62,241 nucleotides of DNA from Paenibacillus sedimenti (GCF_014534655.1 NZ_JACVVD010000021.1:1-62241), one strand, 5' to 3'. Shown: positions 24,214 through 34,225, counted from the first letter of the stretch. Notes: generated from the letters alone by a model not told the origin. Numbers and translations: made by a program.

Positions 24214-24774
24214 ATGAAATGTTTCATTGGTTTAGGAAATCCGGGCAAGCAATATGAGCAAAATCGGCATAACATTGGTTTCATGGCTATTGACCGTTTT
24301 GCCGCTAAATGGGGAATTCACTCTTTTCAAAATAAAAGTAAAGGTCTGTTAGGAGAAGGTAACGTCAACGGTACGAAAGTGTACCTGCTTAAGCCGATGA
24401 CGTATATGAACCTGTCAGGTGAAGCGATGCGGGCTTTCCTCGATTTTTACAAAGCAGACTTGGCGGACATCACTATTATTTACGATGATATGGATACGCC
24501 TTTTGGCCAGATCCGACTTCGGTATCAAGGAAGCTCCGGCGGTCATAACGGGATCAAGTCGATTATTCAGCATGCAGGGACGCAGAATTTTAACCGGATT
24601 CGAATGGGGGTAAACCGCCCTGCTCCAGGCTATAATATCGCAGATTATGTGTTGTCTAACTTCTCTAAAGAAGAGATGAAATCGATCGATCAAGTGCTGG
24701 ACCTTACGTGCGAAGCCATGGAATTCAGTCTAAGCGAATCGTTCGAGAAGACGATGGCGAAATTCAACAAATAG
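24214..24774 (+). CDS. pth: Peptidyl-tRNA hydrolase
   Basis: Releases tRNA from stalled peptidyl-tRNA; known as SpoVC in B. subtilis. In 186 aa it shows GLGNPGKQYEQNRHNIGF with Asn9/His19, KPMTYMNLSG, YDDMD (90-94, catalytic Asp) and GGHNGIKSII. GGGAGGATG lies eight or so bases upstream of the ATG. It follows ctc and precedes fin, as in B. subtilis. Confidence 0.97.
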   Translation: MKCFIGLGNPGKQYEQNRHNIGFMAIDRFAAKWGIHSFQNKSKGLLGEGNVNGTKVYLLKPMTYMNLSGEAMRAFLDFYKADLADITIIYDDMDTPFGQIRLRYQGSSGGHNGIKSIIQHAGTQNFNRIRMGVNRPAPGYNIADYVLSNFSKEEMKSIDQVLDLTCEAMEFSLSESFEKTMAKFNK

Positions 24775-24908
24775 CGGTCCTAGCACACGCGTTCAGAATA
24801 AGTGTATGCACTCCAGGTATCCGAAAATGACAACGGCAGGGTTGGCTAATTTCTCCGGCAGATGGCCATACTAGCATGTAATAGGATATTTGAAGGAGGC
24901 ATACATAT

Positions 24909-25136
24909 ATGATCAAGTATATTTGCAGGCATTGTCACACCTTTGTCGGGGAAATTAATCAGCGAGAAATTACGGAGCAGCAGCTCGGCTTCCATTTCTT
25001 GACCCCCGATGAGCGTAGAGATATAATATCGTATAATACGAATGGGGACGTTACAGTCAGAGTTGTTTGCGACTATTGCCGCGAAGCGCTTGAGGCGAAT
25101 CCGGAGCTGTCGCTGCTGGCAAGTCCGCTGCAGTAA
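24909..25136 (+). CDS. fin: Anti-sigma-F factor Fin
   Basis: A 75-aa protein of the Fin (YabK) family, which in B. subtilis inhibits sigma-F late in the forespore and helps the switch to sigma-G. Two CxxC pairs (C6/C9 in CRHC and C54/C57 in CDYC) form the zinc site. A GAAGGAGG site precedes the ATG. Together with csfB, this window holds both forespore anti-sigma regulators. Confidence 0.93.
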   Translation: MIKYICRHCHTFVGEINQREITEQQLGFHFLTPDERRDIISYNTNGDVTVRVVCDYCREALEANPELSLLASPLQ

Positions 25137-25162
25137 TGAATGTTAATGTTATATGTTTTTAT

Positions 25163-25304
25163 GGGGCCCCCGCAAAGTAATGTCTAAACTTATATCGGAG
25201 CAATTCACGAAGCATGACCGCTCTGAAAGTAAAGTTTAGACGCCGATCGAGCTAAAGCTCGATGCGGACGGAAGGCCTCGTAGCTCAGCGTCACTTTGTG
25301 GGGT
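25163..25304 (+). repeat. Dispersed hairpin repeat, long three-arm copy
   Basis: The ends (CCCCGCAAAGTA and TCACTTTGTGGGG) match the shorter copies at 39806, 47058 and 47126. The interior is different: a 10-bp perfect stem GTCTAAACTT/AAGTTTAGAC (25182-25191 with 25232-25241) enclosing TCGGAGC/GCTCTGA, then a second hairpin ATCGAGC/GCTCGAT (25246-25263). The whole could fold as a three-way junction. Confidence 0.85.
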
Positions 25305-25315
25305 TGAGTAGGAAT

Positions 25316-25346
25316 AGCCTAGGCAAGTGTGCCGAGGCTTCTTTTT
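25316..25346 (+). terminator. fin-side terminator before mfd
   Basis: AGCCT-A-GGCA pairs with TGCC-G-AGGCT (a single mismatch) and is followed by TCTTTTT, just before the mfd ribosome-binding site. Confidence 0.8.
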
Positions 25347-25365
25347 GTGAGAGGAGTGTACTTGT

Positions 25366-28300
25366 TTGCAAGCCTTAATTCAAGCTTTTTCTGCGGATAC
25401 CGACTTTCAAACGATCGTTACAGGTATTCGATCCGAGATGAAAGAGCAGCTCGTTGCCGGACTGACCGGCTCCTCTCGACAAGTGATGATTGCGACTCTT
25501 GCGCGAGAGATCTCGCGACCGCTATTCATTGTAACCCACAACATGTTCGCAGCCCAGAAAATCTCAGAGGATTTACTAGAATGTTTATCTGAAGATGAGG
25601 TGCTTTTGTATCCGTCCCAAGAACTTCTAGCTACCGAAGAGGCGGCGGCCAGTCCGGAAATGTTGGCGCAACGTATTGATGTGTTAACCAAGCTGGCGGG
25701 CGGGTATCGCGGAGTTGTGATTGCTCCCTATGCCGGTGTACGCAGATTGCTGCCTATCAAGCAGGTGTTCGAAGAATCACAGATCACGGTCCAAGTGGGG
25801 GACACGGTCCATCTGGATGAACTGCTTCTCAATTTGACGAATCTAGGGTATGAACGTGTGGAGCGGGTCGAGTCCAAAGGCGAGATGAGCGTGAGAGGCG
25901 GTATTTTGGATTTATTCCCGCTAACGTCCGCAAATGCGATTCGGATTGAGTTTTTTGATGTAGAAGTGGATTCTATTCGAACCTTCGATGTGAGTGACCA
26001 AAGGTCAATTGATAAATTACAGGCGATTACGATCCCGCCATGTCGAGAGATTCAAGCGGATCGAAAGCGATTACAAGCTGCTGCCCAACATGCTTATGAG
26101 CTGCTGCAGGGACAACTGGAGAAAATGACGGATCGGGCGGCGAAGGATAAGCTGCTTGAAGGCATCGGACATGATATCGAACTGCTCCGCGAAGGACAGA
26201 TGTTTCCAGGTATTTATAAATATATTTCGCTCTTATATACGGAAAGACAGACCCTCATGGACTTCATGCCCAAGGATGCGGTGCTGATTATCGACGAACC
26301 GGCGCGTTTGCTGGAGACGGCGAAGCAGCTGGAGCGCGACGAGGCGGAGTGGATGATGCATGCGCTGCAAGAGGGGAAGAGCTTGCCGGCTTTTGTGCTG
26401 TCCAAATCTTATGAATCCTTGCTGCATCGCCGACCGTTTCCAACGCTCTATTTGTCGCTGTTCTTGCGTCAAGTGCCAGGCATTCAACCGCAGAATATCG
26501 TGAATTTCGTCTGCCGTGTGATGCAAAACTTTCATGGACAGATGAATCTCTTGAAAGCGGAGATGGAGCGCTGGAAGAAAAACGGCATCAAAGTCATTTT
26601 GCTGGCCAATGGGGAAGAGCGATCCGATCGCGTGAAGCGGGTGCTGCACGATTATCAGATTGAAGAGCCGGAGATCGTGAACGGCAATCTGCAGACAGGC
26701 TTCGAGATGCCATCGATTCATCTGGTCGTTATCACTGAAGGGGAGATTTTCACCCAGAAGCAGCGCAAGGCGCGCAAGGTCGAGAAGAAGATGGAGAACG
26801 CGGAGCGCATCAAGAGCTATCAAGAGCTCAAGGTTGGCGACTATGTCGTTCATGTGAACCATGGCATCGGAAAATATGTCGGGATCGGCACACTGGAAGT
26901 TGGCGGTATCCACAAGGACTACCTTCACATCATGTATGCGGGTGGCGACAAACTGTCCGTACCGATCGACCAGATCGATTTGATCCAGAAGTACGTTGGC
27001 GCCGAAGAGAAGGAGCCTAAGGTATACAAGCTTGGCGGTGCCGATTGGGCAAGAGCAAAGAGCAAGGCCCGGGCATCCGTCAAAGACATCGCCGACGAAC
27101 TGATCAAGCTCTATGCGGAGCGTCAGGCGACCACCGGTTATGGATTTAGTAAAGATAGCTCTTATCAAAATGAGTTCGAAGCGATGTTTCCTTATGATGA
27201 AACGCGAGACCAGCTTCGAGCGATCGAAGAGATTAAGCAGGACATGGAGAAGCCGCGTCCGATGGATCGCTTGCTATGCGGCGACGTAGGCTATGGGAAA
27301 ACGGAAGTGGCGGTGCGCGCTGCCTTCAAAGCAGCCATTGACGGCAAACAGGTAGCGGTGTTAGTGCCCACGACGATTTTGGCGCAGCAGCATTACGAAA
27401 CGTTCCGTGAACGATTCTCGGGATATCCGTTCAATGTACAAGTGCTCAGCCGTTTCCGCTCCAAGAAAGAGCAGACGGAGGTCATGAAGGGCGTCAAAAA
27501 AGGGACGGTTGACGTCGTCATTGGAACACACCGTTTGTTATCGCAGGACGTGCAGTTCAAGGACCTCGGTCTGCTTATCGTGGATGAGGAGCAGCGTTTT
27601 GGCGTGTCCCACAAAGAGAAGATCAAGCGGCTGAAGACGAATGTGGACGTGCTGACGCTAACCGCGACGCCGATTCCACGGACACTGCACATGTCGATGC
27701 TCGGAGTGCGGGACTTGTCCGTTATCGAGACGCCGCCGGAGAATCGTTTCCCTGTACAAACCTATGTCGTGGAGTACGGGCCTGCTCTCGTGCGTGAAGC
27801 GATTGAGCGGGAGCTGGCGCGTGAAGGACAAGTGTATTATTTATACAATCGGGTTCAAGGCATTACCCAGATGGCGGATCAAATTTCGATGATGATTCCG
27901 GATGCTCGCGTCACCGTGGCTCATGGCCAGATGGGTGAGCAGGAATTGGAGAAGACGATTCTCGACTTCCTTGACGGCGAATACGATGTGCTCGTAAGCA
28001 CGAGTATTATCGAGACTGGTGTCGACATTCCGAATGTGAACACATTAATCGTTCATGATGCGGACAAAATGGGGCTTTCTCAGCTCTATCAGCTTCGCGG
28101 ACGCGTCGGGCGCTCGAACCGGATTGCCTATGCCTACTTCACGTATCAGCGCGATAAGGTGCTGACGGAAGTGGCGGAAAAACGGCTGCAAGCGATTAAA
28201 GAGTTTACAGAACTGGGTTCAGGCTTTAAAATTGCGATGAGGGATTTGTCCATTCGGGGGGCAGGCAATTTGCTGGGTGCCGAACAACACGGCTTCATTG

Positions 28301-28893
28301 CTTCTGTCGGCTTTGATTTGTATTCGCAAATGCTCGCGGAAGAGATCGCCAAGCTCAAGCAGGAGATGGAAGGCCAAGCTGCCGTGCCGGAACCGGAATG
28401 GAACACAGCCATCGATATTCAACTGGATGCGTATCTGCCATCTGACTACATCTACGATAGCATGCAAAAAATCGAAATTTACAAAAAAGTGGCTGCCATT
28501 CGCACATTGGAGGAAGCTGCAGATTTGCATGATGAGCTCGTCGATCGTTTCGGAGATCTGCCGCAAGCTGTATTCAACCTATTGGCAGTAGCTCGTTTGA
28601 AAGCATACGGTTCGGAATACCGAATTGAAACGATCAGCCAAAAAGGGGATGACTACCAGATCAAGGTGCACGCCGATCAGAACGACAAACTTGACGGGCA
28701 GAAGTTGTTCTCTCTGTCAAACCGCTTTGAAGGCCGTATCAAGCTTGTAGCGGGGCCGCAAATCAACATCCTTGTTCGCTGCAAGGGGCTTAAACCGGAA
28801 GATGCCATCGAGTTGGTGGAGAAATTCCTGGGGCAATACAAGGAGGTTCTGAAAACGAAGGGAGAATTACAAAATGTCGCCAAATCATATTAA
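25366..28893 (+). CDS. mfd: Transcription-repair coupling factor Mfd
   Basis: A 1175-aa DNA translocase that removes stalled RNA polymerase and recruits UvrA. Order: UvrB-like N-domain, RNA-polymerase interaction domain (about 490-560, with YVVHVNHGIGKYVGI), helicase core with P-loop GDVGYGKTE near residue 640 and DEEQ near 740, TRG motif region (RGRVGRSNRIAYAYF) and the C-terminal D7 domain. The start is TTG 25366 with GAGAGGAG nine bases upstream. Its 3' end overlaps the next gene by 20 bases. Confidence 0.97.
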   Translation: MQALIQAFSADTDFQTIVTGIRSEMKEQLVAGLTGSSRQVMIATLAREISRPLFIVTHNMFAAQKISEDLLECLSEDEVLLYPSQELLATEEAAASPEMLAQRIDVLTKLAGGYRGVVIAPYAGVRRLLPIKQVFEESQITVQVGDTVHLDELLLNLTNLGYERVERVESKGEMSVRGGILDLFPLTSANAIRIEFFDVEVDSIRTFDVSDQRSIDKLQAITIPPCREIQADRKRLQAAAQHAYELLQGQLEKMTDRAAKDKLLEGIGHDIELLREGQMFPGIYKYISLLYTERQTLMDFMPKDAVLIIDEPARLLETAKQLERDEAEWMMHALQEGKSLPAFVLSKSYESLLHRRPFPTLYLSLFLRQVPGIQPQNIVNFVCRVMQNFHGQMNLLKAEMERWKKNGIKVILLANGEERSDRVKRVLHDYQIEEPEIVNGNLQTGFEMPSIHLVVITEGEIFTQKQRKARKVEKKMENAERIKSYQELKVGDYVVHVNHGIGKYVGIGTLEVGGIHKDYLHIMYAGGDKLSVPIDQIDLIQKYVGAEEKEPKVYKLGGADWARAKSKARASVKDIADELIKLYAERQATTGYGFSKDSSYQNEFEAMFPYDETRDQLRAIEEIKQDMEKPRPMDRLLCGDVGYGKTEVAVRAAFKAAIDGKQVAVLVPTTILAQQHYETFRERFSGYPFNVQVLSRFRSKKEQTEVMKGVKKGTVDVVIGTHRLLSQDVQFKDLGLLIVDEEQRFGVSHKEKIKRLKTNVDVLTLTATPIPRTLHMSMLGVRDLSVIETPPENRFPVQTYVVEYGPALVREAIERELAREGQVYYLYNRVQGITQMADQISMMIPDARVTVAHGQMGEQELEKTILDFLDGEYDVLVSTSIIETGVDIPNVNTLIVHDADKMGLSQLYQLRGRVGRSNRIAYAYFTYQRDKVLTEVAEKRLQAIKEFTELGSGFKIAMRDLSIRGAGNLLGAEQHGFIASVGFDLYSQMLAEEIAKLKQEMEGQAAVPEPEWNTAIDIQLDAYLPSDYIYDSMQKIEIYKKVAAIRTLEEAADLHDELVDRFGDLPQAVFNLLAVARLKAYGSEYRIETISQKGDDYQIKVHADQNDKLDGQKLFSLSNRFEGRIKLVAGPQINILVRCKGLKPEDAIELVEKFLGQYKEVLKTKGELQNVAKSY

Positions 28894-29974
28894 CAAAAAA
28901 ACGGTTTACTCAAAGAAATGGATCTTATCGATGGTGGCGCTGCTTCTTGCCTTTTCCGTATTGAGCGCATGCGGTAAGAAGAATCAGGAGGGCGCTGCGA
29001 CTGCTTCGCCTTCCGCTACTGCGGCAGCAGAAGGAAAACCGACAGATATCATAGCAACATACAAGGACGGCGGCAAAGTGACTCGCGCCGAGTTCGACGC
29101 CTTCGTCAACGTGAACAAAATGTTCTCTCCACAGCTTGCGCAGTTTATGACGGACCCTTCTTTTCAACAAGACATGTTGAAACAATTGGTTACGTTCCGT
29201 GTCTTGTCTTCGAAAGCGGACGATAAGGTCAAAGCTGAGGCTGATAAGCAAGTGACGGAGCAAATGAAAGCTATTACCGATTACTTCGGCAAGCAAGAAG
29301 GCGGAATGGACAAGCAGCTCAAGGATAACAACATCGAGCTGAAAGACATCGAGTCTTTGATGAAAATGAGCTTCTACACGATGGGCAGCATGGAAGGCAA
29401 AATCACGGATAAGCAAATTCAAGATTCCTATAATGAACAAGCTGCTGCGCATGCATTCGATATTGCAACGGTGAGTCATATTCTGATCTCTTTGAAAGAC
29501 GCAGCAACGCAAAAAGATCTGCGTACCAAGGATGAGGCTTTGACTAGAGCGAAAGAAGTAAAGGGCAAGCTGGATAAAGGCGGCGACTTCGCTGCGCTGG
29601 CGAAGGAGTATTCCGACGATCCAGGCTCCAAAGATGTCGGCGGTACGTACAAAGATGCGGATATCAACCAATGGGTGCCTGAGTTCAAGGATGCCGCCAG
29701 CACACTGCCTTTGAATAAAGTCAGCGATCCGGTGGAGTCTTCATTCGGTTATCACGTGATGAAAGTGGAATCCAGAAGCACGAAACCGCTTGACGATACG
29801 CTCAAAACGCAAATCAAGTCTCAGTTAGCTGAGAAATCTCTTTCAGAGTTCGCTGAAAAAGAATACCCTAACTTGATCGAAACGAACAACTTGCCAAAAC
29901 CGGAAGCAAGTCCTTCACCGGCTGCAAGCCCGGAAGCGAGTCCGGCTGCAAGCCCAACGCCTGCTGCAAAGTAA
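28874..29974 (+). CDS. PpiC-type foldase lipoprotein (PrsA-like)
   Basis: A 366-aa exported lipoprotein with a parvulin prolyl isomerase domain. The signal peptide (about 10-32) ends in the lipobox LSAC (Cys33), followed by an Ala/Thr/Ser linker, a helical SurA-like region, and the PpiC domain (about 190-300: VSHILISLKD, FAALAKEYSDDPGSKDVGG, FGYHVMKVESR). The tail is a Pro/Ala/Ser repeat (SPSPAASPEASPAAS). It should assist folding outside the membrane. Its start lies within the end of mfd, so translation is probably coupled. A second foldase-like gene is at 51351. Confidence 0.9.
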   Translation: MSPNHINKKTVYSKKWILSMVALLLAFSVLSACGKKNQEGAATASPSATAAAEGKPTDIIATYKDGGKVTRAEFDAFVNVNKMFSPQLAQFMTDPSFQQDMLKQLVTFRVLSSKADDKVKAEADKQVTEQMKAITDYFGKQEGGMDKQLKDNNIELKDIESLMKMSFYTMGSMEGKITDKQIQDSYNEQAAAHAFDIATVSHILISLKDAATQKDLRTKDEALTRAKEVKGKLDKGGDFAALAKEYSDDPGSKDVGGTYKDADINQWVPEFKDAASTLPLNKVSDPVESSFGYHVMKVESRSTKPLDDTLKTQIKSQLAEKSLSEFAEKEYPNLIETNNLPKPEASPSPAASPEASPAASPTPAAK

Positions 29975-29982
29975 GAACTTAC

Positions 29983-30014
29983 CAGGATGTCCCATGAGGG
30001 GCATCCTGTTTTTA
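29983..30014 (+). terminator. Foldase gene terminator
   Basis: CAGGATG-CCC pairs with GGG-CATCCTG (one mismatch) around ATGA and is followed by TTTTT. Confidence 0.9.
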
Positions 30015-30206
30015 TTTGTTATTTTTGGACAAGATAAGTTCAGCAGCAGCTACATAAAGAAAAGTTCCTCGGTGAAGCGTCTGCATAGAAGAATGGGAAG
30101 TGAAGAATACTATGGATAGAATTCGAGTTCCCTCCATATCCCGAAACCAAGATTTCATGCTCCAGTCGTATCCAATTCTTCAGAGGAAAGTGAGGCATCT
30201 AGAGGT

Positions 30207-30749
30207 ATGAAAGCAACTGGAATTGTCCGTCGGATAGATGATTTAGGGAGAGTCGTGATTCCTAAGGAAATACGACGCACACTTCGCATCCGCGAAGGTG
30301 ATCCACTCGAAATTTTCGTGGATCGCGATGGGGAAGTCATCCTCAAAAAGTATTCACCCATTGGTGAGCTTGGGGATTTTGCCAAAGAGTATGCAGAATC
30401 TCTGTTTGAAAGCACGAACCATATAGCCATGATTTCTGATCGTGATACGATTATCGCGATGGCGGGCGGTTCGAAAAAGGATTATTTTGAAAAATCCATA
30501 GGATCTGTGGTGGAAGCTTGTATGGACAATCGCAAAGCCATACTGGAAAGCGCCAGCGGTCAATATGAGATTATTAAAGACGCGAGCGAGACCTTTTCAT
30601 CGTATGTGGCAGCGCCGATCGTCGCGGGGGGCGACCCTATCGGATCTGTCATTCTGGTCAGCAAAGACGAGAATGTAAAAATGGGTCAAATGGAAATGAA
30701 AATGGTGGAGACGGCTGCAGGATTTTTGGCGAAGCAGATGGAGCAATGA
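30207..30749 (+). CDS. spoVT: Stage V sporulation protein T
   Basis: A 180-aa forespore regulator that tunes sigma-G genes. The N-terminal AbrB-like swapped-hairpin domain (KATGIVRRIDDLGRVVIPKE, residues 2-21) is followed by a C-terminal GAF domain (about 55-178). It resembles the abrB product at 8383-8637 in its first 50 residues. The ATG has only a modest GAGGCATCTAGAGGT site. It follows the foldase gene and precedes the flippase, as in B. subtilis apart from the inserted foldase. Confidence 0.96.
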   Translation: MKATGIVRRIDDLGRVVIPKEIRRTLRIREGDPLEIFVDRDGEVILKKYSPIGELGDFAKEYAESLFESTNHIAMISDRDTIIAMAGGSKKDYFEKSIGSVVEACMDNRKAILESASGQYEIIKDASETFSSYVAAPIVAGGDPIGSVILVSKDENVKMGQMEMKMVETAAGFLAKQMEQ

Positions 30750-30879
30750 AAAGAGAATATTGAACGCACAAGCTTCCTTACCGAGATGCCGACCCTCTGT
30801 AAGCGAAGCTTTTTATGTTTAAAAGGCGGATTTTGATATAATATGGCTAGAAGTATCCAGATTGGGGAGGAGTGGGAGG

Positions 30880-32568
30880 ATGGAGGAGACCCACAAGGGA
30901 GAGCCCCGTAACAATTCAAGCAAGCAGAGTATGAAGTTGCTCAAAGGTGCTGTTATACTGGGTACGGCGGCTGTTCTATCTAAGCTGCTGGGTACTCTGC
31001 AGAAAATTCCACTGCAAAATGTCGCGGGCGATACGGCGTTTGGCCTATATAGTGCGGTGTATCCGCTATATATTCTCATTTTGTTTGCGGCAACGGCCGG
31101 ATTCCCTGTAGCGGTATCCAAGTTTGTAGCCGAACGAGTTGTTCTTGGCGATGATCGCGGCGCGAGGCGGATTGTTTATGTTTCCGCGATAATTTTGATG
31201 GGTACAGGCATTGTACTTTTCTTATTCCTTTATTGCGGAGCGGGACATATAGCGGGATGGATTGGAATCAGCCAGACGAAGAAGGCGATTCAAAGTGTAT
31301 CTTTCGCGTTATTGTTATCGCCTGTCTTAGCGGTTCTGCGCGGTTATTTCCAAGGCTATCAGAATATGGTGCCGACTGCTGTTTCACAAGTGATGGAACA
31401 GCTGATCCGCGTCATTACGATGGTTGCTTTGCTGCTGTATTTGGTTGCATTGGCCTATGATGAAGCCTGGATAGCTGCCGGCGCGACATTCGGATCGGTC
31501 ACTGGGGCAGGTGCAGGTCTACTAGTGATGTTCGTGTATTGGCGAAAGGATCTGAGTAAACGGCAAGTATCGGGCGAAGCTAAGAACAAAGAAGCCCTCA
31601 ATTATTGGCAGTGGGCGAAACGAATTACGGTTTACGCGATACCTGTATGTCTAGGCGCTATCGTCGTACCTTTACTGACGCTGGTCGATACGTTTACAAT
31701 GCCTCGCTTGCTTGAAATTTCGTTTGGAAGCGAGGCCGAAGCCATGCGGCAATTCGGGCTCTACAATCGCGGTTTACCGCTTGTTCAACTAGTGGTTATG
31801 ATTGCCTCTTCGATGTCAGCGGTACTTGTTCCCGCTATTGCAGAGGCTAAGGTAAAGAGGCGGGGAGGGCTTGTCCGCAGCCAGGCTGAGATGGCTGTAC
31901 GGCTTGCGTGGCTGATCGGCCTGGGCGCCTCATTCGGCCTGGCTTTTGCAGCAATGCCAATTAACGTCATGCTGTACAAAAGCAGCGAAGCCAGCTGGAC
32001 CATGGCCTTGCTTGCCTTCACGGCCTTATTCAGCACGCTGAACGCTGTCACGGCCAGCGTGCTGCAAGGCGCCGGCGCGATTCGCACGCCGGCGAACGCC
32101 CTGCTCGTTGCCATTGTGCTGAAAGCACTCGGCAACGTCTGGCTGATGCCCCGCTGGGGCATCGACGGCGCCGCGCTCAGCGCGGTGATCGCCTACGCCG
32201 CTGCCGCGGGGCTGAACCTGGTGCAGCTGGTCCGCTGCACCGGGGCGCGCTTCGCGCTGCGGCCGTACGCCGTAAGCCCCGCGCTGGGCGTGGCGGGGAT
32301 GGGCGTCTGCCTCGCAGCGCTGCAGCTGTTGGCCAAGCCTGCTATGGCGGCTTGGCACGTGCCCGAGCGATTGGGCTACAGCGCAATCGCTCTCTTATGC
32401 GTAGCCGGCGGCGCGGCCGTCTACGTGCTGGCGCTGCTGCGCAGCGGCAGCATCAGCCGCGAGGAGCTGCGGCTGATGCCGGAGCTGGACCGGAAGCTGG
32501 CGCCGGTCCTCGCGAAAGTGCTGCCGCCAGCGGAGCAGCGCGCTGGCACTGTGTCCGACAAGCACTAG
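30880..32568 (+). CDS. yabM: Polysaccharide/lipid flippase family membrane protein (YabM)
   Basis: A 562-aa membrane protein of the MVF/SpoVB family (MATE-like flippases) with about 14 helices. It starts with an amphipathic stretch and then LLKGAVILGTAAVLSKLLGTLQKIPLQNVAGD, the hallmark first helix. Relatives move lipid-linked cell-wall precursors; this one's substrate is unknown. ATG 30880 is preferred to TTG 30862 because GGGGAGG lies nine bases upstream. The last ~600 bases (from about 31980) are far more G/C-rich than the first two-thirds. Confidence 0.9.
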   Translation: MEETHKGEPRNNSSKQSMKLLKGAVILGTAAVLSKLLGTLQKIPLQNVAGDTAFGLYSAVYPLYILILFAATAGFPVAVSKFVAERVVLGDDRGARRIVYVSAIILMGTGIVLFLFLYCGAGHIAGWIGISQTKKAIQSVSFALLLSPVLAVLRGYFQGYQNMVPTAVSQVMEQLIRVITMVALLLYLVALAYDEAWIAAGATFGSVTGAGAGLLVMFVYWRKDLSKRQVSGEAKNKEALNYWQWAKRITVYAIPVCLGAIVVPLLTLVDTFTMPRLLEISFGSEAEAMRQFGLYNRGLPLVQLVVMIASSMSAVLVPAIAEAKVKRRGGLVRSQAEMAVRLAWLIGLGASFGLAFAAMPINVMLYKSSEASWTMALLAFTALFSTLNAVTASVLQGAGAIRTPANALLVAIVLKALGNVWLMPRWGIDGAALSAVIAYAAAAGLNLVQLVRCTGARFALRPYAVSPALGVAGMGVCLAALQLLAKPAMAAWHVPERLGYSAIALLCVAGGAAVYVLALLRSGSISREELRLMPELDRKLAPVLAKVLPPAEQRAGTVSDKH

Positions 32569-32639
32569 TTGTTTTGGCAGCCGCGGCCTAACGATTTGCC
32601 ATTCATTTCACCATATTCCCATCCAGGAGGTGCTACCAA

Positions 32640-34148
32640 ATGTCCGAACCAAGCATCACGATCGTCGGCCTAGGAACCGGCGACGAGGATCAGCTTACGC
32701 TCGGGGTCTGGAAGAAGCTGCAGCTTGCTTCCAAGTCACAAGCCAAGCTTTACTTACGTACCAACGATCATCCGATGGTTCGTATGCTGGATGACAATCA
32801 AATCCCATACACAACGTTCGATGCCAACTATGAGGCACATCAAAACTTCGAACGAGTGTACGAGTCCATCGCGGATGAGCTGATCCAGCAGGCGAGGCAG
32901 GAGTCCACTGAAATCATTTATGCGGTACCCGGCCATCCGATGGTGGCGGAATACACGGCCCAGCTGCTGAAGCAGCGATGCCCGGAAGCAGGCATCGCCC
33001 TAACCCTGCTCGGCGGCGAGAGCTTCCTCGACCAAGCCTTTCTGCGCTTCGGCTTCGACCCGATCGATGGATTCCAATTGCTGGATGCGACTAGCCTTAG
33101 CCGCTATACCCTTAATCCTCGATTGCATACAGTCATCGGACAAGTCTATGATACATACACCGCTTCGGATCTTAAAATCAGCCTCATGGAAGCATACCCG
33201 GACGACTATCGTGTTGTTGTCGGCCACTCCCTGGGCGTGGCTGGAGCAGAGCAGATCATGGAAGTGCCGCTCTACGAGCTAGACCACATCAAAGGCTACG
33301 GCAATCTGTCCCTCGTCTGGGTGCCGAAGAGCGAACAGGACGAAGTTCATTATCGTTCCTTCGGCCGATTGCATGAGATCGTCAGCATCCTGCGCAGCCC
33401 GGAAGGTTGTCCGTGGGATCGCGAGCAGACGCACGCGAGTCTCCGCAAGAACCTCATCGAAGAAGCTTACGAGGTGCTGGAAACGATCGATGAGGACGAT
33501 CCGGATCATATGTGCGAGGAGCTCGGAGATTTGCTGCTGCAAGTCATGCTGCATGCGCAGATGGAGGAGGAAATCGGCACGTTCACCGTATACGATGTGA
33601 TTTCGACTCTAAATGAGAAGTTGATTCGCCGCCATCCGCATGTGTTTGGCGATCATAAAGCCGGCGATGCGGACGAGGCGCTGGTTAACTGGAATGCGAT
33701 GAAAGCCGAGGAGAAGCGCAAAAAAGGCATCGATGTCACGAAGCAATCCGTGTTGGACGGCGTGCCTCGCGACTTGCCGGGCCTCATGAAAGCATGGAAG
33801 CTTCAGAAAAAAGCGGCCGCAGTCGGCTTCGATTGGTCCGAAGCGCGTGAAGTGCTGAACAAGGTCGAAGAGGAGCTCGGTGAGCTGCGTCAGGCGATGG
33901 ACAACCAAGATGCTCAGGAGAAGCAGGAAGAGCTCGGGGATTTACTTTTTTCCATTGTAAACCTTGCCCGTTTCCTTAAAGTGGACCCGGAAGAAGCGAT
34001 CGCGCAGACGAACCGCAAATTCGTGCAAAGATTTTCATATATTGAGGAACAGCTACGTTTAAGAGGCCTTTCTTTTGAGCAAACTGATTTATCAGAGATG
34101 GAAACTTATTGGCAGGAAGCAAAAAAAGTTACAAAACTTGAGCGCTGA
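32640..34148 (+). CDS. yabN: Tetrapyrrole methylase-MazG fusion YabN
   Basis: A 502-aa two-domain protein. Residues 1-215 form a SAM-dependent tetrapyrrole-methylase fold (ITIVGLGTGDEDQLTLGV, AVPGHPMVAE); residues 230-495 form a tandem MazG nucleoside triphosphate pyrophosphohydrolase with CPWDREQTHASLRKNLIEEAYE and two EELGDLL metal motifs. The MazG part probably clears non-canonical NTPs; the methylase part has no known substrate. CAGGAGGTG lies before the ATG. The order yabM, yabN, hup, rqcP is conserved. Confidence 0.95.
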   Translation: MSEPSITIVGLGTGDEDQLTLGVWKKLQLASKSQAKLYLRTNDHPMVRMLDDNQIPYTTFDANYEAHQNFERVYESIADELIQQARQESTEIIYAVPGHPMVAEYTAQLLKQRCPEAGIALTLLGGESFLDQAFLRFGFDPIDGFQLLDATSLSRYTLNPRLHTVIGQVYDTYTASDLKISLMEAYPDDYRVVVGHSLGVAGAEQIMEVPLYELDHIKGYGNLSLVWVPKSEQDEVHYRSFGRLHEIVSILRSPEGCPWDREQTHASLRKNLIEEAYEVLETIDEDDPDHMCEELGDLLLQVMLHAQMEEEIGTFTVYDVISTLNEKLIRRHPHVFGDHKAGDADEALVNWNAMKAEEKRKKGIDVTKQSVLDGVPRDLPGLMKAWKLQKKAAAVGFDWSEAREVLNKVEEELGELRQAMDNQDAQEKQEELGDLLFSIVNLARFLKVDPEEAIAQTNRKFVQRFSYIEEQLRLRGLSFEQTDLSEMETYWQEAKKVTKLER

Positions 34149-34225
34149 CAGCAGGATTTTGCCGAAAAAAGAAGAATACATAGGTTGGTGTCAGGTTGAA
34201 TATGGAAATATGACGAGCGGAGAGA

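Noticed and set aside
26233..27168. 311-codon open frame antisense to mfd
   Set aside because: It lies wholly inside mfd on the other strand, has no ribosome-binding site that I can see, and its product resembles no protein; it arises from the codon bias of mfd.
28925..29671. 248-codon frame antisense to the foldase gene
   Set aside because: The plus-strand product has a signal peptide, lipobox and PpiC domain; the antisense product has no recognisable features.
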